A stretch of DNA of 20,650 nt from Ochromonas danica (GCA_015146655.1 VKHL01000182.1:30001-50650), one strand, 5' to 3'. Shown: positions 1 through 9,431, counted from the stretch's first letter. The notes: a model not told the origin generated them from the letters alone. Program-made: numbers and translations.

Positions 1-37
1 TTTCCATTTAATTGATTCCAACTAGCTGTGGGCAATG

Positions 38-40
<3 letters not shown>

Positions 41-96
<56 letters not shown>

Positions 97-99
97 TGC

Positions 100-130
<31 letters not shown>
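41..130. repeat. (TG)n dinucleotide microsatellite
   Basis: Nearly pure TG repeats run from about 41 to 94, are interrupted by GAGTGCGTGAG, and resume to about 129. They grade into TTTG, TATG and TGTA variants up to about 180. The frames through it give only His-Thr or Cys-Val repeats, so it is not coding. Confidence 0.95.
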
Positions 131-134
<4 letters not shown>

Positions 135-691
135 TTTGTGTATGTATGTATGTATGTAATAATGTATGTGAGTGTGTGTGTCAATTTGATAGTTGATGTC
201 AATGATTGTTTATTACACAAAGCAGAACAAAACGCACTAGATCATCTACTGTTGATAACATCACTTACTACCTTCCTGTCTTCCTGCTTACACTACTACT
301 ACAACTGTATTGTATTATCACAATATAGACTAACCATCCTCCTTACAATCACAAACTTAATTACCAACTTTCAATGTTTATTTTTATTTATGCAATAATA
401 AAAATAAATAACGCAAGAGAGAGAAAGAAAGAGTTAACACAAGTGCTCTTTGCTTTATCTCTCTTTGACACAGAAATCCCCAAAACAGAGTACCTAATGG
501 TTAATCTACTAGCCATACGGACTCTATATGCGTTGTGTTATCTGTCTGTGTCAAATCATGTTTTAGCAGCAGGCTTGCCTACTCAATATATTCAAGATAG
601 AAAGCATTTGTATTATTTCACATTTCTATCTATCCGTACGGAAATCAATATAGTTCATAGTATAGGGTAGGATAGCATAGTGCTCTCATCA

Positions 692-739
692 TTATCATTA
701 TTATCACCTATCAAATCCTGATGATAACAATAATGATAA
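692..739. repeat. A/T-rich inverted repeat
   Basis: TTATCATTATT at 692-702 pairs perfectly with AATAATGATAA at 729-739. ATCA at 703-706 can pair with TGAT at 722-725 if a three-base bulge is allowed. No gene is adjacent. At this base composition such a hairpin could arise by chance. Confidence 0.5.
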
Positions 740-1121
740 AAGTCAAAGCAATCAATAGATAGTATTCAATAGGTAGATAAGGTCCTCCTTTTACCAATCA
801 GACGACGGGTGAGAGTAATCAATGTTGTTCATAAATGATGTGATGTTCATAGTGCCATCACTACGGGATTGCAAATCATGCCAAGCCAGTGTATATCATA
901 TCCAATAGTTTTTGTAGTCATCTGTCATAATAACACTGTCTTCTGATATGATAACATCTTGAGTAGATTCATTTTGAGTTTAAAGCAACCAAACACTTTC
1001 TATCTCATTCATTCTTCTATAATTATAATCAAACCGAGAACAACAAGGAAAACAAATTAATCTTCTACTTTTTTGCTATAGATAATTAAGCTAAGACCTT
1101 CAACATAACATGGTACTAAGG

Positions 1122-1202
1122 TTCGTATGAATCTTTGCTTAGATGAAGCAAAGTTGGAAAGGACGATAGAGCGTTTTCTCGCCCCCAAAAGATTCATCCG
1201 AA
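1122..1202. other. Long stem-loop, possible structured RNA or old inverted repeat
   Basis: The left arm TTCG-T-ATGAATCTTT (1122-1136) is complementary to the right arm AAAGATTCAT-C-CGAA (1188-1202). That gives fourteen base pairs around a single T/C mismatch. The 51-base loop carries an alternative perfect 8-bp hairpin, CTTTGCTT (1133-1140) with AAGCAAAG (1146-1153), whose left side overlaps the outer stem, so the two folds compete. No reading frame of substance crosses it. Function is unknown. Confidence 0.4.
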
Positions 1203-2116
1203 TTGCACCGTGTTAGCGTAGAACGGTGGGTAGGTAATAAGGTGTTGAATAGTATAACATGGGAAGTTGTTGCAGACTCACTTCTACAGACTCACTCAAA
1301 ATATCCACTACTTTGTACTTTGGTACAGTACAATAACGGCATCATGGACTACTTTAATAAATACTATATAAGCAGCAGCAGCAGCACCACCGCTTGAATA
1401 GCAAGAGAACAACAATACTCCAAATCAAATCAAATCAAGAAGAAGAAGAAGAAGAAGGACAAGAAGAAGGAGACAAAGAATAACAACGAATAGCCTGGAA
1501 GAGCAGTGTACAGGCGGAACAAAAAAACTATAATATCAATATACACAAGGACAAGCAAGGTGTGGAATCTTATCACATCCCTCGCAACCTTCAAGTCCTC
1601 GCGCAACAGCAGTGTAAGGAAAGCGTATAGAAAAAAAACAATAATGTAGGAAAGTTGAAATGCCAGTCACGTAGAATATATTATACGGGTGAAAGCAAGC
1701 GAGGGGTTGGGAAGGGAGAGTAAAGACTGATTGATCATCCATGACCTCCTTCACCTCAATCTCTCTCTAATCACATTTAAAAAAAAATTCTCCTGCAAAA
1801 GCATCCAACGACTCAAACCAAAGTCATTGATAGTCCTTCAATGCAGGATGACGCAAGGTTATCCAAAAAAGCAAAAAAACGAGGGTCATAGCAAATATTC
1901 GCTGGGTAATATATTGATGAAGCCCTCCTTGTATATATATAATATAGACGCCATAATTTTATAGAACTAACAAACTAAAGAACCGCGCATGATAACAAAA
2001 CACTCAATCTTCTAAGAACACACTAGCGATAGATAAGTCAAAGGATTGAAAAGAAGCTTCTCAACGTGAAGCGTCCATTTTCCTTTGAGGGGAAAAACAC
2101 ACCACATTATTATGAA

Positions 2117-3343
2117 TTAAGCGCGATAATGATTGATATTGAGCGGTAAGGCTCCTGGATAACGTTCTTCCAGAGAAGAGGAAAGATAAGCCATCGGTGA
2201 ATTATTGCTGCTAGGATAATAAAAACCAGCTGCAGACCCGGCAGTGGGGGAAGGGATGAGGACCGGTGGAGGATAGATAGCCGGGCCGTAGCCTCCAGAA
2301 GTATTCCAAGTCACCATATTCATATTCATGGGACTATCCATTTTATATGATGGTGGAGGTAACATATTAGGGTGTGTGTTAATGGTGAGCATTGGAGGAC
2401 CAGTCGATAAAACAGACATGGATGGCTTAGAATACTGCATGACACCAGGAGGAGGTGCATTGGATAATGTCATGGTAGGAGGAGAAACATGCATTGGAGC
2501 AAGAGCAGGAGCATTAATACTTGTCATAGTGCAGCTCAGACAGCCTGGTGGTGGAGGCACTCCAGTGACAATCAATTGATGACGCAATTCCTCTGTGTGA
2601 TAGGAAACCTCACATTTATAACCTACACCATCAATAATCAAATTGTCCAAGTTTGCTACAGCCGCCATGGCAGCATCAATTCCTTGCCAATCTGCGGTAT
2701 ATTGGACGAAGGCATATCCTTTTTGTTGTCCAGTTGTCTACCCATCGCCATCACCATCACAAGTTTGAAATAAGCAAAACATATTACAAGAGTCACCAGA
2801 CACAACACTAACAACACTTACCACATCAATCTTGGACTGTTTCACCACGACATCAACTACACTTCCAAATGCTTCGAAGACAGAACGTAAGATAATCTCA
2901 TTCACAACAAGTTGCTTCTGATAAACCAAAAATACTACAAAGACAGAAGGTCCATGAAGTTGATTATCATCATTAGAACGAAATTGTGGTTTTGTTTGTT
3001 TATTGGATGCCCATCGAACCCTATGATTAAGTATGTTATTTGAAGTGAGAAGTTTAATCACAACACTACGTATGGACACTACTTCATGCCACTATTGCTC
3101 TCACCTGAGTGTGCGACCAAGAAAGAGTGAACCATTCATTGCTTGCATTGCTTGAACAGCTTCACCAACAGAAGAATATTCAACAAATCCATAGAGTAAA
3201 TGCTTCTTATTCTCATTACTACGTTTAATTCGAACATTAGTCACTCGACCATATGGAGAGAATGCTGTGAGAATATCTTTTTCAGTACAAAAGAGAGAAA
3301 GATCTCCCAGGAATAAGCAAAAGTTTGCATTAGGAGAGGTCAT
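2117..3343 (-). CDS. Two-RRM RNA-binding protein, TIA1/RBP45-like
   Basis: Three exons are inferred on the minus strand: 3343-3105, 3020-2822 and 2737-2117. Introns of 84 nt each (GTGAGA...TAG and GTAAGT...TAG) give a 352-residue protein. RRM1 covers roughly residues 8-86, with an RNP2-like LFLGDL at 10-15 and an RNP1-like LLYGFVEY at 49-56. The first splice restores the domain end GRTLRVRWA. RRM2 covers about 103-190, and its RNP1, KGYAFVQY at 152-159, is completed only after the second splice, which supports the model. The C-terminal 150 or so residues are rich in Pro, Met, Ser and Tyr and look disordered. The architecture fits nucleocytoplasmic mRNA-binding proteins of the TIA1/PUB1/RBP45 type, usually acting in splicing or mRNA stability; the exact orthologue is not certain. 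The ATG at 3343 directly precedes RRM1. It is divergent to the THOC5-like gene. Confidence 0.85.
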
Positions 3344-4027
3344 GATTAAGACTTCTTAATAGGAGAGAGTAATAAAGGTATGATAGATGATGTGATGAAA
3401 GTGAAACAAGAAGAACAACGACAACAACGGTCAAGCAGCAATATGGAACAGCAGCAACTTTTTCCAAAAAGGATATTATGAGAAAGAGAGGTCAAGATTG
3501 CAAAAAAGGGAAGGAAGGAAGGAAGGAATAGTCCTATTTAGAAGGTTTAGGATGAAAGATGATTAGGAAAGTAAAGCCAACTAAGAAGAATACAATTCCT
3601 TTTGTTTATTGATTCGTTCCAACACTCTTGCTGTCTCTTCCACTCTCAGCAGGCAGCGCCACTGACAAGGCAGCGCTGCCCCACAGTCACACAGTCGCAC
3701 AGTCACAGTCACAGTGAGACAGTCAGCTGCTGCGCTTCCTCTTTTTCACTTCCTAGAATAAACAGGAAAAACGCAAAATCTTGTAACGAGTGAAAAATCA
3801 ACGCGTTTTCTCTTGGCAGCAGAGTGCCAAGCACACGTTAAGTTAAGGCCTAGTACCCCATCGTTTGGCATTTTGAACGGTGGGGTTTTTGACGGCTTCT
3901 GAGCTTTGCATCTTCGCAACATCATCATATCAAGTCTCTGAAGTTCGGATAGCCAACCACAATCAACGTTAAGTCACGCTTATCCTTGTCATTATCATCG
4001 AATAAAACTAAGTTAGAGAAGGAGAAA
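3344..4027. promoter_or_regulatory. Divergent intergenic region, RRM gene and THOC5-like gene
   Basis: This 684-nt gap separates two start codons pointing away from each other, so it should hold both promoters. Visible content: a GGAA tetranucleotide run at about 3508-3528, a cluster of CAGTCAC-type hexamer repeats at about 3682-3725, and a strong hairpin followed by T5 at 3856-3890. I could not identify a convincing TATA box for either gene. Confidence 0.5.
3856..3890 (+). other. GC-rich hairpin followed by T5
   Basis: CCCCATCGTT (3856-3865) and AACGGTGGGG (3876-3885) form ten consecutive pairs including one T/G wobble, with a ten-base loop. TTTTT follows directly at 3886-3890. In a bacterium this would be called a terminator. 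In a eukaryote, T5 can end RNA polymerase III transcripts, so the hairpin might close a small RNA lying upstream. I found no A or B box to support a Pol III gene, so the role is open. Confidence 0.35.
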
Positions 4028-4939
4028 ATGTCCATGACAGAAGATAACTCTTCTTCTTCTTCTTCTACTATTGAATCTCAATCAGTACAACTCTCATCCT
4101 CCTTATCACCTTCTGAAGCAGATCAAGTCATTCAAATCTTTGACACTATTCTAACCAATCTTCCTAATAATATTGAAGATGAAGAGGTAAGACAAACTCT
4201 CTCACTATGACTTCCCCTACTACAGTATATGATGTATAATATATGTATTGGTAAATGATAGGCTAGAAAGACCTTCTATGATTTCACTACTTTAGCTTTC
4301 TTACAATTAAAAGTTACTACCAGAAATCTTCATAGTAAACTAGATGATCATCGTAAACAATTAGAACAAAAGAAGTTAGCTATTGATCAATTACAATTAT
4401 CTTATGAAAATGTACTTTATCGAAAAGCTTATCTCAATCGTGAAATACAAAGTTGTTATGATTTCCATACACCACATTTACATAGTATTGAAGAAGAAAT
4501 TCATGAAAGTTTAGGTACTTTAACTTATACATCTCATCTATCAGAGATGACGATAGTAACAAAACAAAAACTAGAAAATGAAATGAAAAATCGTCAATAT
4601 TTGAAAAGACAATTAGAAGATATACAAAAGGAATATCAAAGTGAAGTGGAAATTTTAGAGAAAAAGAAGAAATTCTTTGCTGAACTTCCTAGACGTGTCG
4701 CTGCTATTAAATCAGTTGCTGTAGAGTTACGAAAGCAATTACAAGGTCAAGAGGTAGTTACCGCCTATTTAGAGTCTAACAAGGCAGTGGTAGAGAGTGA
4801 GGAGTCCAACACTACTACTACTACCCTGTTACTACCTGCTAAAGAAGAAGAAGGAGAAGCAATTGACGATGCTGGTGGTGCTGTTATGGTGTCTGGAGAT
4901 GGAGAACGACAAGAAGGAGGAGGGGAACAAGAGAAGTGA
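4028..4939 (+). CDS. THOC5: THO complex subunit 5 (THOC5/FMIP) family protein
   Basis: Two exons, 4028-4186 and 4262-4939, flank a 75-nt intron (GTAAGA...TAG) in phase 0 and give 278 residues. THOC5 is a coiled-coil subunit of the nuclear THO/TREX complex, which couples transcription to mRNA packaging and export. The N-terminal 50 residues are Ser/Glu rich. Exon 2 opens with a long helical region matching the family pattern: a leucine-rich helix, a segment with YRKAYLNREIQSC and FHTPH, then LENEMKNRQYLKRQLEDIQ. It ends with a helix resembling the family's LQPRL...Q motif (LPRRVAAIKSVAVELRKQL). The C-terminal 45 residues are Glu/Gly/Thr-rich. Metazoan THOC5 is more than twice as long, so this is a short form equal to the conserved N-terminal domain. 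The ATG at 4028 was chosen because the upstream frame starts only at TTG. Gene identity is by motif recall, not alignment. Confidence 0.75.
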
Positions 4940-5252
4940 ATAGGGAATAGGAATAGCGATAGAAATGCCTCTATTTCTGTTTAATTAAGAGACTGTTCAC
5001 TTGGTTATTATTATCATACAGTATCATCACCTTCTTGTTGGGATAATCCAACATGACATTCTCTACATGTAAAAGAGGTAGAATAGACTGTTAATAGCTA
5101 CCTCTTCGTCCTGCTTCTACAGTACTACTGACTGCTAGTTTAGATACAGTAGATACACGCAGTAGATAGAAGAGCTACCCTCCAAATATTACCACTACCA
5201 CGTTTACCAAAACAACAGCAAGCCGCATACCACACCGCTACACCTCTGACTA
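4940..5252. other. Convergent 3' intergenic region
   Basis: This 313-nt gap lies between the stop codons of the THOC5-like and methyltransferase-like genes and should hold both 3' ends. It contains CTAC/GTAG-rich simple sequence and no coding signal that I can see. Confidence 0.6.
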
Positions 5253-6296
5253 CTACTCTGGTACAGCAGCTCCTCCTGCTGCTGCTACCTTCTTCCTTGG
5301 GACTTGATAGTCAATGACTTTCATCACTCGTTTCGTATACATGGTCTCATTAGTGACTACCTGGAAGCGATTGTTATAGATTAATCTCTCTCCTGGACCT
5401 TTACCAAGCATCTTACGATAAGGCATGTTATGTATATAGTCATGTGGATACTCGAGGTATAAAGTATAAGGTCGAGAGAAGGTTGTCTCTAACATGTGCC
5501 GACTAGGTCCATAGTGACTATCACATCCTATACAGACTACAGTATCAAAGCGAGGGAGGGTATCTTTGATCGCGATATAGCTCTTAAAAGTAATAGGTAG
5601 AAACATGATATGTACCTTCCCTCCTTCATTACCACTACCACCACTACCTCCTCCACCTCCTTGTTGTGGACTACAAGGTACCTCCACTGAGAGAGCATCT
5701 AGAATCGGTTCAATCACAACAATCGTCTGTGGACAGACCCCTGGTCCAAGGAACAAGTGGATAGGGTTATAGTAAGCACCAATATCAACAAGATGGGTAA
5801 TCTGTTGTTGAGAGGAGAGTAGCTTGCCAAAGTCATAATGTCGGCGTAAAAAGTCGGATTTCTCGAGATAAGGGTAGAGTCCATAGGTACGATTAGGAGG
5901 TAGATCATTTCCATAACGTTGAACAACTAAAGAACGAATTTCTTGTCTTATTGCTCGGGAAGCAGGGATATAACGATCACATGGGGAAGAGGTAGAAGCC
6001 GAAGGATCTGATCGTTCTAGTCCAGGAATACATTGTGTACAGTGAGGAAGAAGTTTGGTACGATCAGGACAATAAAGAGCATCAGAGGCTTGAATTCGTT
6101 GATAGAATCTTCCTAATCGATCAATACTATCATCAATATGATGAAGATGACTTTCTTGATCTTCTTGGAAGGAATGGATAAGGACAGGGAAGACTAAGAA
6201 GAAGAGAAGAAGAAGAAGATAAGGGGTGAAGAGGAAGGATGAGAAAGTATTATGAGAACAGAAATGAGAGTGAGAATAAGGAGGACAATCCTTCAT
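5253..6296 (-). CDS. Signal-anchored, methyltransferase-like protein of unknown function
   Basis: A single-exon gene of 347 residues. The first in-frame ATG is at 6296; the frame is open further upstream to 6467 but has no ATG there. Residues 17-45 hold a strongly hydrophobic run (LLLLLFFLVFPVLI) after a short polar N-terminus, consistent with a signal peptide or type II membrane anchor. The following residues are acidic, unlike a plastid transit peptide. The C-terminal half has features of a class I SAM-dependent methyltransferase fold: VDIGAYYNP as a motif-I-like loop, IVVIEP as the following acidic strand, and a later FDTVVCIG strand. A Gly/Ser-rich insertion (GGGGGSGGSG) sits between strands. 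Conserved-looking tracts CDSHYGPSRH and LYLEYPHDYIHNMPYRK suggest an enzymatic core. A secretory-pathway or Golgi location is likely. I do not recognise a named family, so catalytic activity is inference. Confidence 0.6.
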   Translation of the reverse strand: MKDCPPYSHSHFCSHNTFSSFLFTPYLLLLLFFLVFPVLIHSFQEDQESHLHHIDDSIDRLGRFYQRIQASDALYCPDRTKLLPHCTQCIPGLERSDPSASTSSPCDRYIPASRAIRQEIRSLVVQRYGNDLPPNRTYGLYPYLEKSDFLRRHYDFGKLLSSQQQITHLVDIGAYYNPIHLFLGPGVCPQTIVVIEPILDALSVEVPCSPQQGGGGGSGGSGNEGGKVHIMFLPITFKSYIAIKDTLPRFDTVVCIGCDSHYGPSRHMLETTFSRPYTLYLEYPHDYIHNMPYRKMLGKGPGERLIYNNRFQVVTNETMYTKRVMKVIDYQVPRKKVAAAGGAAVPE

Positions 6297-6571
6297 TAGT
6301 CTATCAATAGAGAGAGAGAGAGTAAGAACAAGATGAGAATGATGATAACCCAACAAAACAACAAAACGACAACAGTTCAGTGAGATTAACTTCACAAATC
6401 TCCCACGCAATGGAGCAATATCGGATATCACACCCTCCCAAGTTTCACCTTGTTGGATGTAACGCAAAAATCTGCTGTGATGACCGCGGCACCATGGTAG
6501 TGTAATTCCACGATGGTAGTGGAGTTACTTTGTTGTGTTCTGGAAGTACTCTACTTCTACACCATTCTGCT

Positions 6572-6604
6572 AGTTTTTGGGAATTTTGTTGAATTCCAAA
6601 AACT
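6572..6604. repeat. Inverted repeat, 13-14 bp arms
   Basis: AGTTTTTGGGAATT at 6572-6585 and AATTCCAAAAACT at 6592-6604 are complementary apart from one extra G in the left arm, with a loop of about six bases. It lies just outside the left border of the tandem duplication containing the Myb genes. It may mark a breakpoint, a small transposon remnant, or a binding site. Confidence 0.55.
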
Positions 6605-6631
6605 AACTATTTTGAAGTCTACAACAATAAT

Positions 6632-7066
6632 GAATTCTAGGGCTGCACGAATTTCGTGTCTTTCACGACTTGTGCTTTTCGTGACCAATCTCCAATTTAG
6701 CTGGGTTTTGCCTCCCACAATTGAATTACATTTGTACCACGGTTGGGGCTTGGTAGGAGATTGGTACGAATGCAAATTACTGGTCACCCATACCGCAATC
6801 AACTGAACGCACCCTCCACACGAAAGTAGACTCTCAAATTGTAGTCTTTGCATAATTATTTCCCATTCTACAGCTGCTTATTTTCATAAGCCTATGAAAA
6901 TGCACAGCAATTAGAAAACAGTTTAATCGGATCCAATGGTAAAACAGAACTTGGAAGACTTGAGACATTTAAGAGACGTCCACAAGTTTACCTTTAGAGA
7001 TGGTAAAACCCTACTGAAAGAGTGCAGGTTCTGCGAGCAGAGTTCGAAACCAGCCTGTTAGGGGGA
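6632..7066. repeat. Downstream repeat block, copy 1 (tandem duplicate flank)
   Basis: From about AATGAATTC at 6632 this sequence is clearly related to 8940-9431. Shared blocks include GAATTTCGTGTCTTTCAC, CCAATCTCCAATTTAGCTGG, AGTCACCCATAC-like and CTCAAATTG-AGTCTTTGCATA segments, separated by insertions in the second copy. It follows Myb copy A exactly as copy 2 follows Myb copy B. It is therefore either part of the duplicated unit or a repeat element. Its right end (about 6997-7055) has a tRNA-like A/B-box arrangement, ending in GAGTTCGAAACC. Confidence 0.6.
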
Positions 7067-8811
7067 CTACCTTTTGCTCTTCTTCTGCTTTCTCGATTCT
7101 TCAACCTTATCCAAATGATGCCTATTAAAGCACCAAAAACAACCATTTGCTGTTCTTTCCGATGGCATTTGCTTTGCAACCCACTCCCAATTAACTCGAC
7201 CAACACCTTCTTTACTCTCATTTACCAGCTTTACCAACAATGCAATCTCTTCCTTTGTCCATCGCTTACTTGGCTTTGTTCCCACTCCAAGCTCTTCACA
7301 TCGCTTAACTATAGCAGCAAAAGTTCTTCTCTTTAAGTGATGAAATAAGTCGTCATAATAAGACCCTGTACTACGCAAGAAGACAAGAAGATCATCTTCT
7401 TCTTTTGTCCAAGGAGAAGTATTCAATAGTCGACTCAACCCTCTCTCCCATCTGTAGTTCCATGAAACAATACATGACAGCAGCATCATCAACACCACAA
7501 ACATCAATCATCATCAATAACACTCGCATTAACAATAACCTCACCTCTGTTTGCACTCCATCGGTGTACGAGAAGAAGACAGAGAAGATGATACAGCACT
7601 CCATTTCCCACTATCCCCAAACTGTCTCACTGCTTTCAACAACTCTGCATCTTCCTCTTCTGTCCATAGATTATCGGCTACTGCTACTTCACTGCGAGAT
7701 TTATTAATATAATAATATCTATTATAACATTGGTCTCTATTATACTGTGGGAGATAGCTGGCAATCAAATACCAATCCCTTGCCCCATGTTGCTTTACTA
7801 ACTCCAACAACTTGGCATCATCTTCCTTCGTCCATTGTGCCTTCTTTACTGGAAATAATTGATTCTTCAAAGATCGGTAGCGAAGTTGTAAAGCATCATG
7901 TGATCGCTTTGTAGGAAATAAAGCAAGAAGAGATTGCCATTCTGATCGAACATGCTTTTGATCCATATCCTCCATGATGACCTTCTTGATGATCTCATCT
8001 TCTGCTGCCTTCCACTCTGATCGATCAACTGAAGGATCCACAACATTTCTCCATCTACATATGACATGATAAAACACATCTACAAATGACATGGAGTAGT
8101 ATACATACAGAAGATGAGGTCTATCACATACCTCTCAGAGCATCTAGTAGCTATTCGACCATCCATGTGAGAAGCTATCTTGGACCAAGAAGATTCGCCA
8201 TACTGCTTCACCAACTCCAACAACTTCGCATCCTCCTACACAAACAACAACAAACACATGTCACTTACTAGTCTACACCAGACACACATCACACAATAGA
8301 CTGCTGCATTAGACACTGCTCAAACAGCTCTCATCCTCATCATACAATAGTCCAACTACTTTACCTCTGCACTCCATGAACCTGACTTGAGATCTGGTCG
8401 AAGAACATTAGTCCATCGATTACGCACATCCTGATTAGACCTGTGAGGAAGATGTCGTTTGGAAATCTCCACCCATTTCTCTCCCAACTCTTCGATCCCT
8501 TTCCTCAGTAACATGTCTTCTTCTGCTGTCCACATTCGAAAACCTGCTCTAGCTCCACCTTTATTCTGCTCCTTCTTTATCAACCCATCACTTGAAGATG
8601 AAGAGATAGGATTTGTTTCCATTTCCTTCATGCTCATCTCTCTGGAGGATGACAGCAGACGAACAGTCCCACTAGACCATCCTCCTGCCAACACCCTCCT
8701 GGGTCCATTCACATGACAATAATGAGAAGGAGGAAGAGAATTCTTAAAACTCCGATTCACACATCGCATCAATGGCAAGGCTCGTGAAAAGAAGGAGAAG
8801 GGAGTCTTCAT
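7067..8811 (-). CDS. Multi-Myb-repeat protein, copy A, with mitochondrial-type N-terminus
   Basis: Four exons on the minus strand: 8811-8365, 8235-8132, 8054-7545 and 7451-7067. Introns are 129, 77 and 93 nt, giving 481 residues. Seven Myb/SANT-like repeats begin near W94, W146, W198, W258, W314, W368 and W418, each with a W-(T/S/K)-x-E-(E/D)-D-like start, although repeat 3 is divergent and repeats 6 and 7 lack some aromatic positions. The second repeat is completed only by splicing exon 2 in. Multi-repeat Myb proteins such as SNAPC4 are nuclear DNA-binding factors, and a SNAPC4-like relation is possible. Unusually, residues 1-58 are basic, Ser/Leu/Phe rich and almost free of acidic residues, ending in VRLLSSSRE, as in mitochondrial presequences. 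Translation could instead begin at M59 or M61, giving a nuclear form. DNA binding is likely; target and compartment are unknown. Confidence 0.75.
7711..8308. repeat. Identical block, copy A (gene-conversion tract)
   Basis: These 598 nt read as identical to 9980-10577 (offset 2269) by direct comparison. The tract covers most of exon 3, all of exon 2, intron 2 and part of intron 1. Bordering mismatches are T7710 versus C9979 and T8309 versus C10578, and differences become frequent beyond about 8370 and below about 7700. See the paired entry for copy B. Confidence 0.85.
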
Positions 8812-8841
8812 GCTATTAATTTGGACGATGGGGATGTTTGT

Positions 8842-8867
8842 ATTCCACATAATTCCATGTGATTCCA
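8842..8867. promoter_or_regulatory. Three ATTCCA motifs at 10-bp spacing, upstream of Myb copy A
   Basis: ATTCCA occurs at 8842-8847, 8852-8857 and 8862-8867, always in the same orientation and exactly one helical turn apart, 31-56 bases upstream of the ATG at 8811 (minus strand). The arrangement nTTCn-5bp-nTTCn-5bp-nTTCn is the published form of a step-type heat-shock element. Binding by HSF is inference. Confidence 0.45.
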
Positions 8868-8939
8868 CACAAAATCCAACGAATCTAGGAATTGTTTGGA
8901 ATTACACCCCCTATCGCCACACACTGCAGCAGTCTTCAT

Positions 8940-9431
8940 TAATGAATTCGAGGACTTGCGCGAATTTCGTGTCTTTCACCACTGTGCTTTTCGTGTCCAA
9001 TCTCCAATTTAGCTGGGCTTCGCCTCCCCATAATTTGAATTCAGAATTATATTTGCACCACGCACCACGTTGGGGCTGGATAAGGTGTGGTAGGAGGTTG
9101 GTATAACCAAAACCATGAAAGACAAGAAACTTGTGGCAGTCAGAGATTTCATTTTACTAGCCCTATTCTTTTACAACTAGGAAATTAATGCGAATTAATA
9201 GTCACCCATACCTCAATCGACTGCACACCAAAGCGGATGTTGAAAGAAAGGCACCGGTGGCTCTCAAATTGCAGTCTTTGCATATTATTTCCCGCTCTAC
9301 TGCTGCTTATTTTCAAAGGCCAATAAAAATTAACATGTAGAGAATCCGATCAAACTAATTGCTAGAGATGCTAAAACCCCACTGGCAGAGTGGGGGTTCC
9401 GGCAACAAAGTTCGAACAATAAGCACCGGCC
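8940..9431. repeat. Downstream repeat block, copy 2
   Basis: This is the counterpart of 6632-7066, with insertions around 9020-9180 and 9240-9255. Its right end has CTAGAGATGCTAAAACC (about 9362-9378), then a perfect hairpin CCCCACT...AGTGGGG, then AAGTTCGAAC (about 9408-9417). That order and spacing recall the A box, anticodon arm and B box of a tRNA, so a decayed tRNA-derived SINE end is one possibility. Otherwise it is simply the 3' flank of the duplicated gene. Confidence 0.5.

Larger units (their letters stand above)
1..2116. other. Gene-free left flank, 2.1 kb
   Basis: I see no convincing coding region here. Open frames are short, mostly begin at TTG or GTG rather than ATG, and resemble no family I know. 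The stretch holds a TG microsatellite at the left edge, an A/T-rich hairpin at 692-739, a longer imperfect stem-loop at 1122-1202, an AAG-rich purine run at about 1436-1475, and the presumed 3' flank of the RRM gene, which ends at 2117 on the minus strand. A promoter or untranslated region of a gene outside the window could also lie here. Confidence 0.6.
6297..7066. other. Intergenic region with hairpin and the left repeat block
   Basis: This gap runs from the start of the methyltransferase-like gene to the stop codon of Myb copy A. From 6297 to about 6500 it should contain the promoter of the minus-strand gene. A 13-bp inverted repeat lies at 6572-6604, and from about 6632 the sequence is related to 8940-9431. 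No coding region is supported. Confidence 0.55.

Noticed and set aside
38-220. His-Thr and Cys-Val repeat open frames over the microsatellite
   Set aside because: They are translations of a TG dinucleotide repeat, with no coding character outside it.
1203-1397. Open frame of 64 codons
   Set aside because: Starts at TTG, ends in a Ser run from AGC repeats, and has no family resemblance.
2738-2760. CATCACCATCAC run resembling a His tag
   Set aside because: It lies in the second intron of the RRM gene and is simple sequence; the minus-strand reading is GTGATG repeats.
2328-2773. Plus-strand open frames opposite the RRM gene
   Set aside because: They are antisense shadows of the Pro/Met-rich C-terminus, whose minus-strand reading completes an RRM after splicing.
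5714-5926. Second minus-strand open frame in the methyltransferase-like gene
   Set aside because: Frame-shifted shadow of the larger frame, with no distinct homology.
8086-8271. 61-codon plus-strand open frame, repeated at 10355-10540
   Set aside because: Its exact conservation comes from the gene-conversion tract; it is antisense to exon 2 and its flanking introns.
9362-9420. A functional tRNA gene at the end of the second repeat block
   Set aside because: The T-arm does not pair and the anticodon loop lacks the conserved T33; at best it is a decayed tRNA-like sequence.
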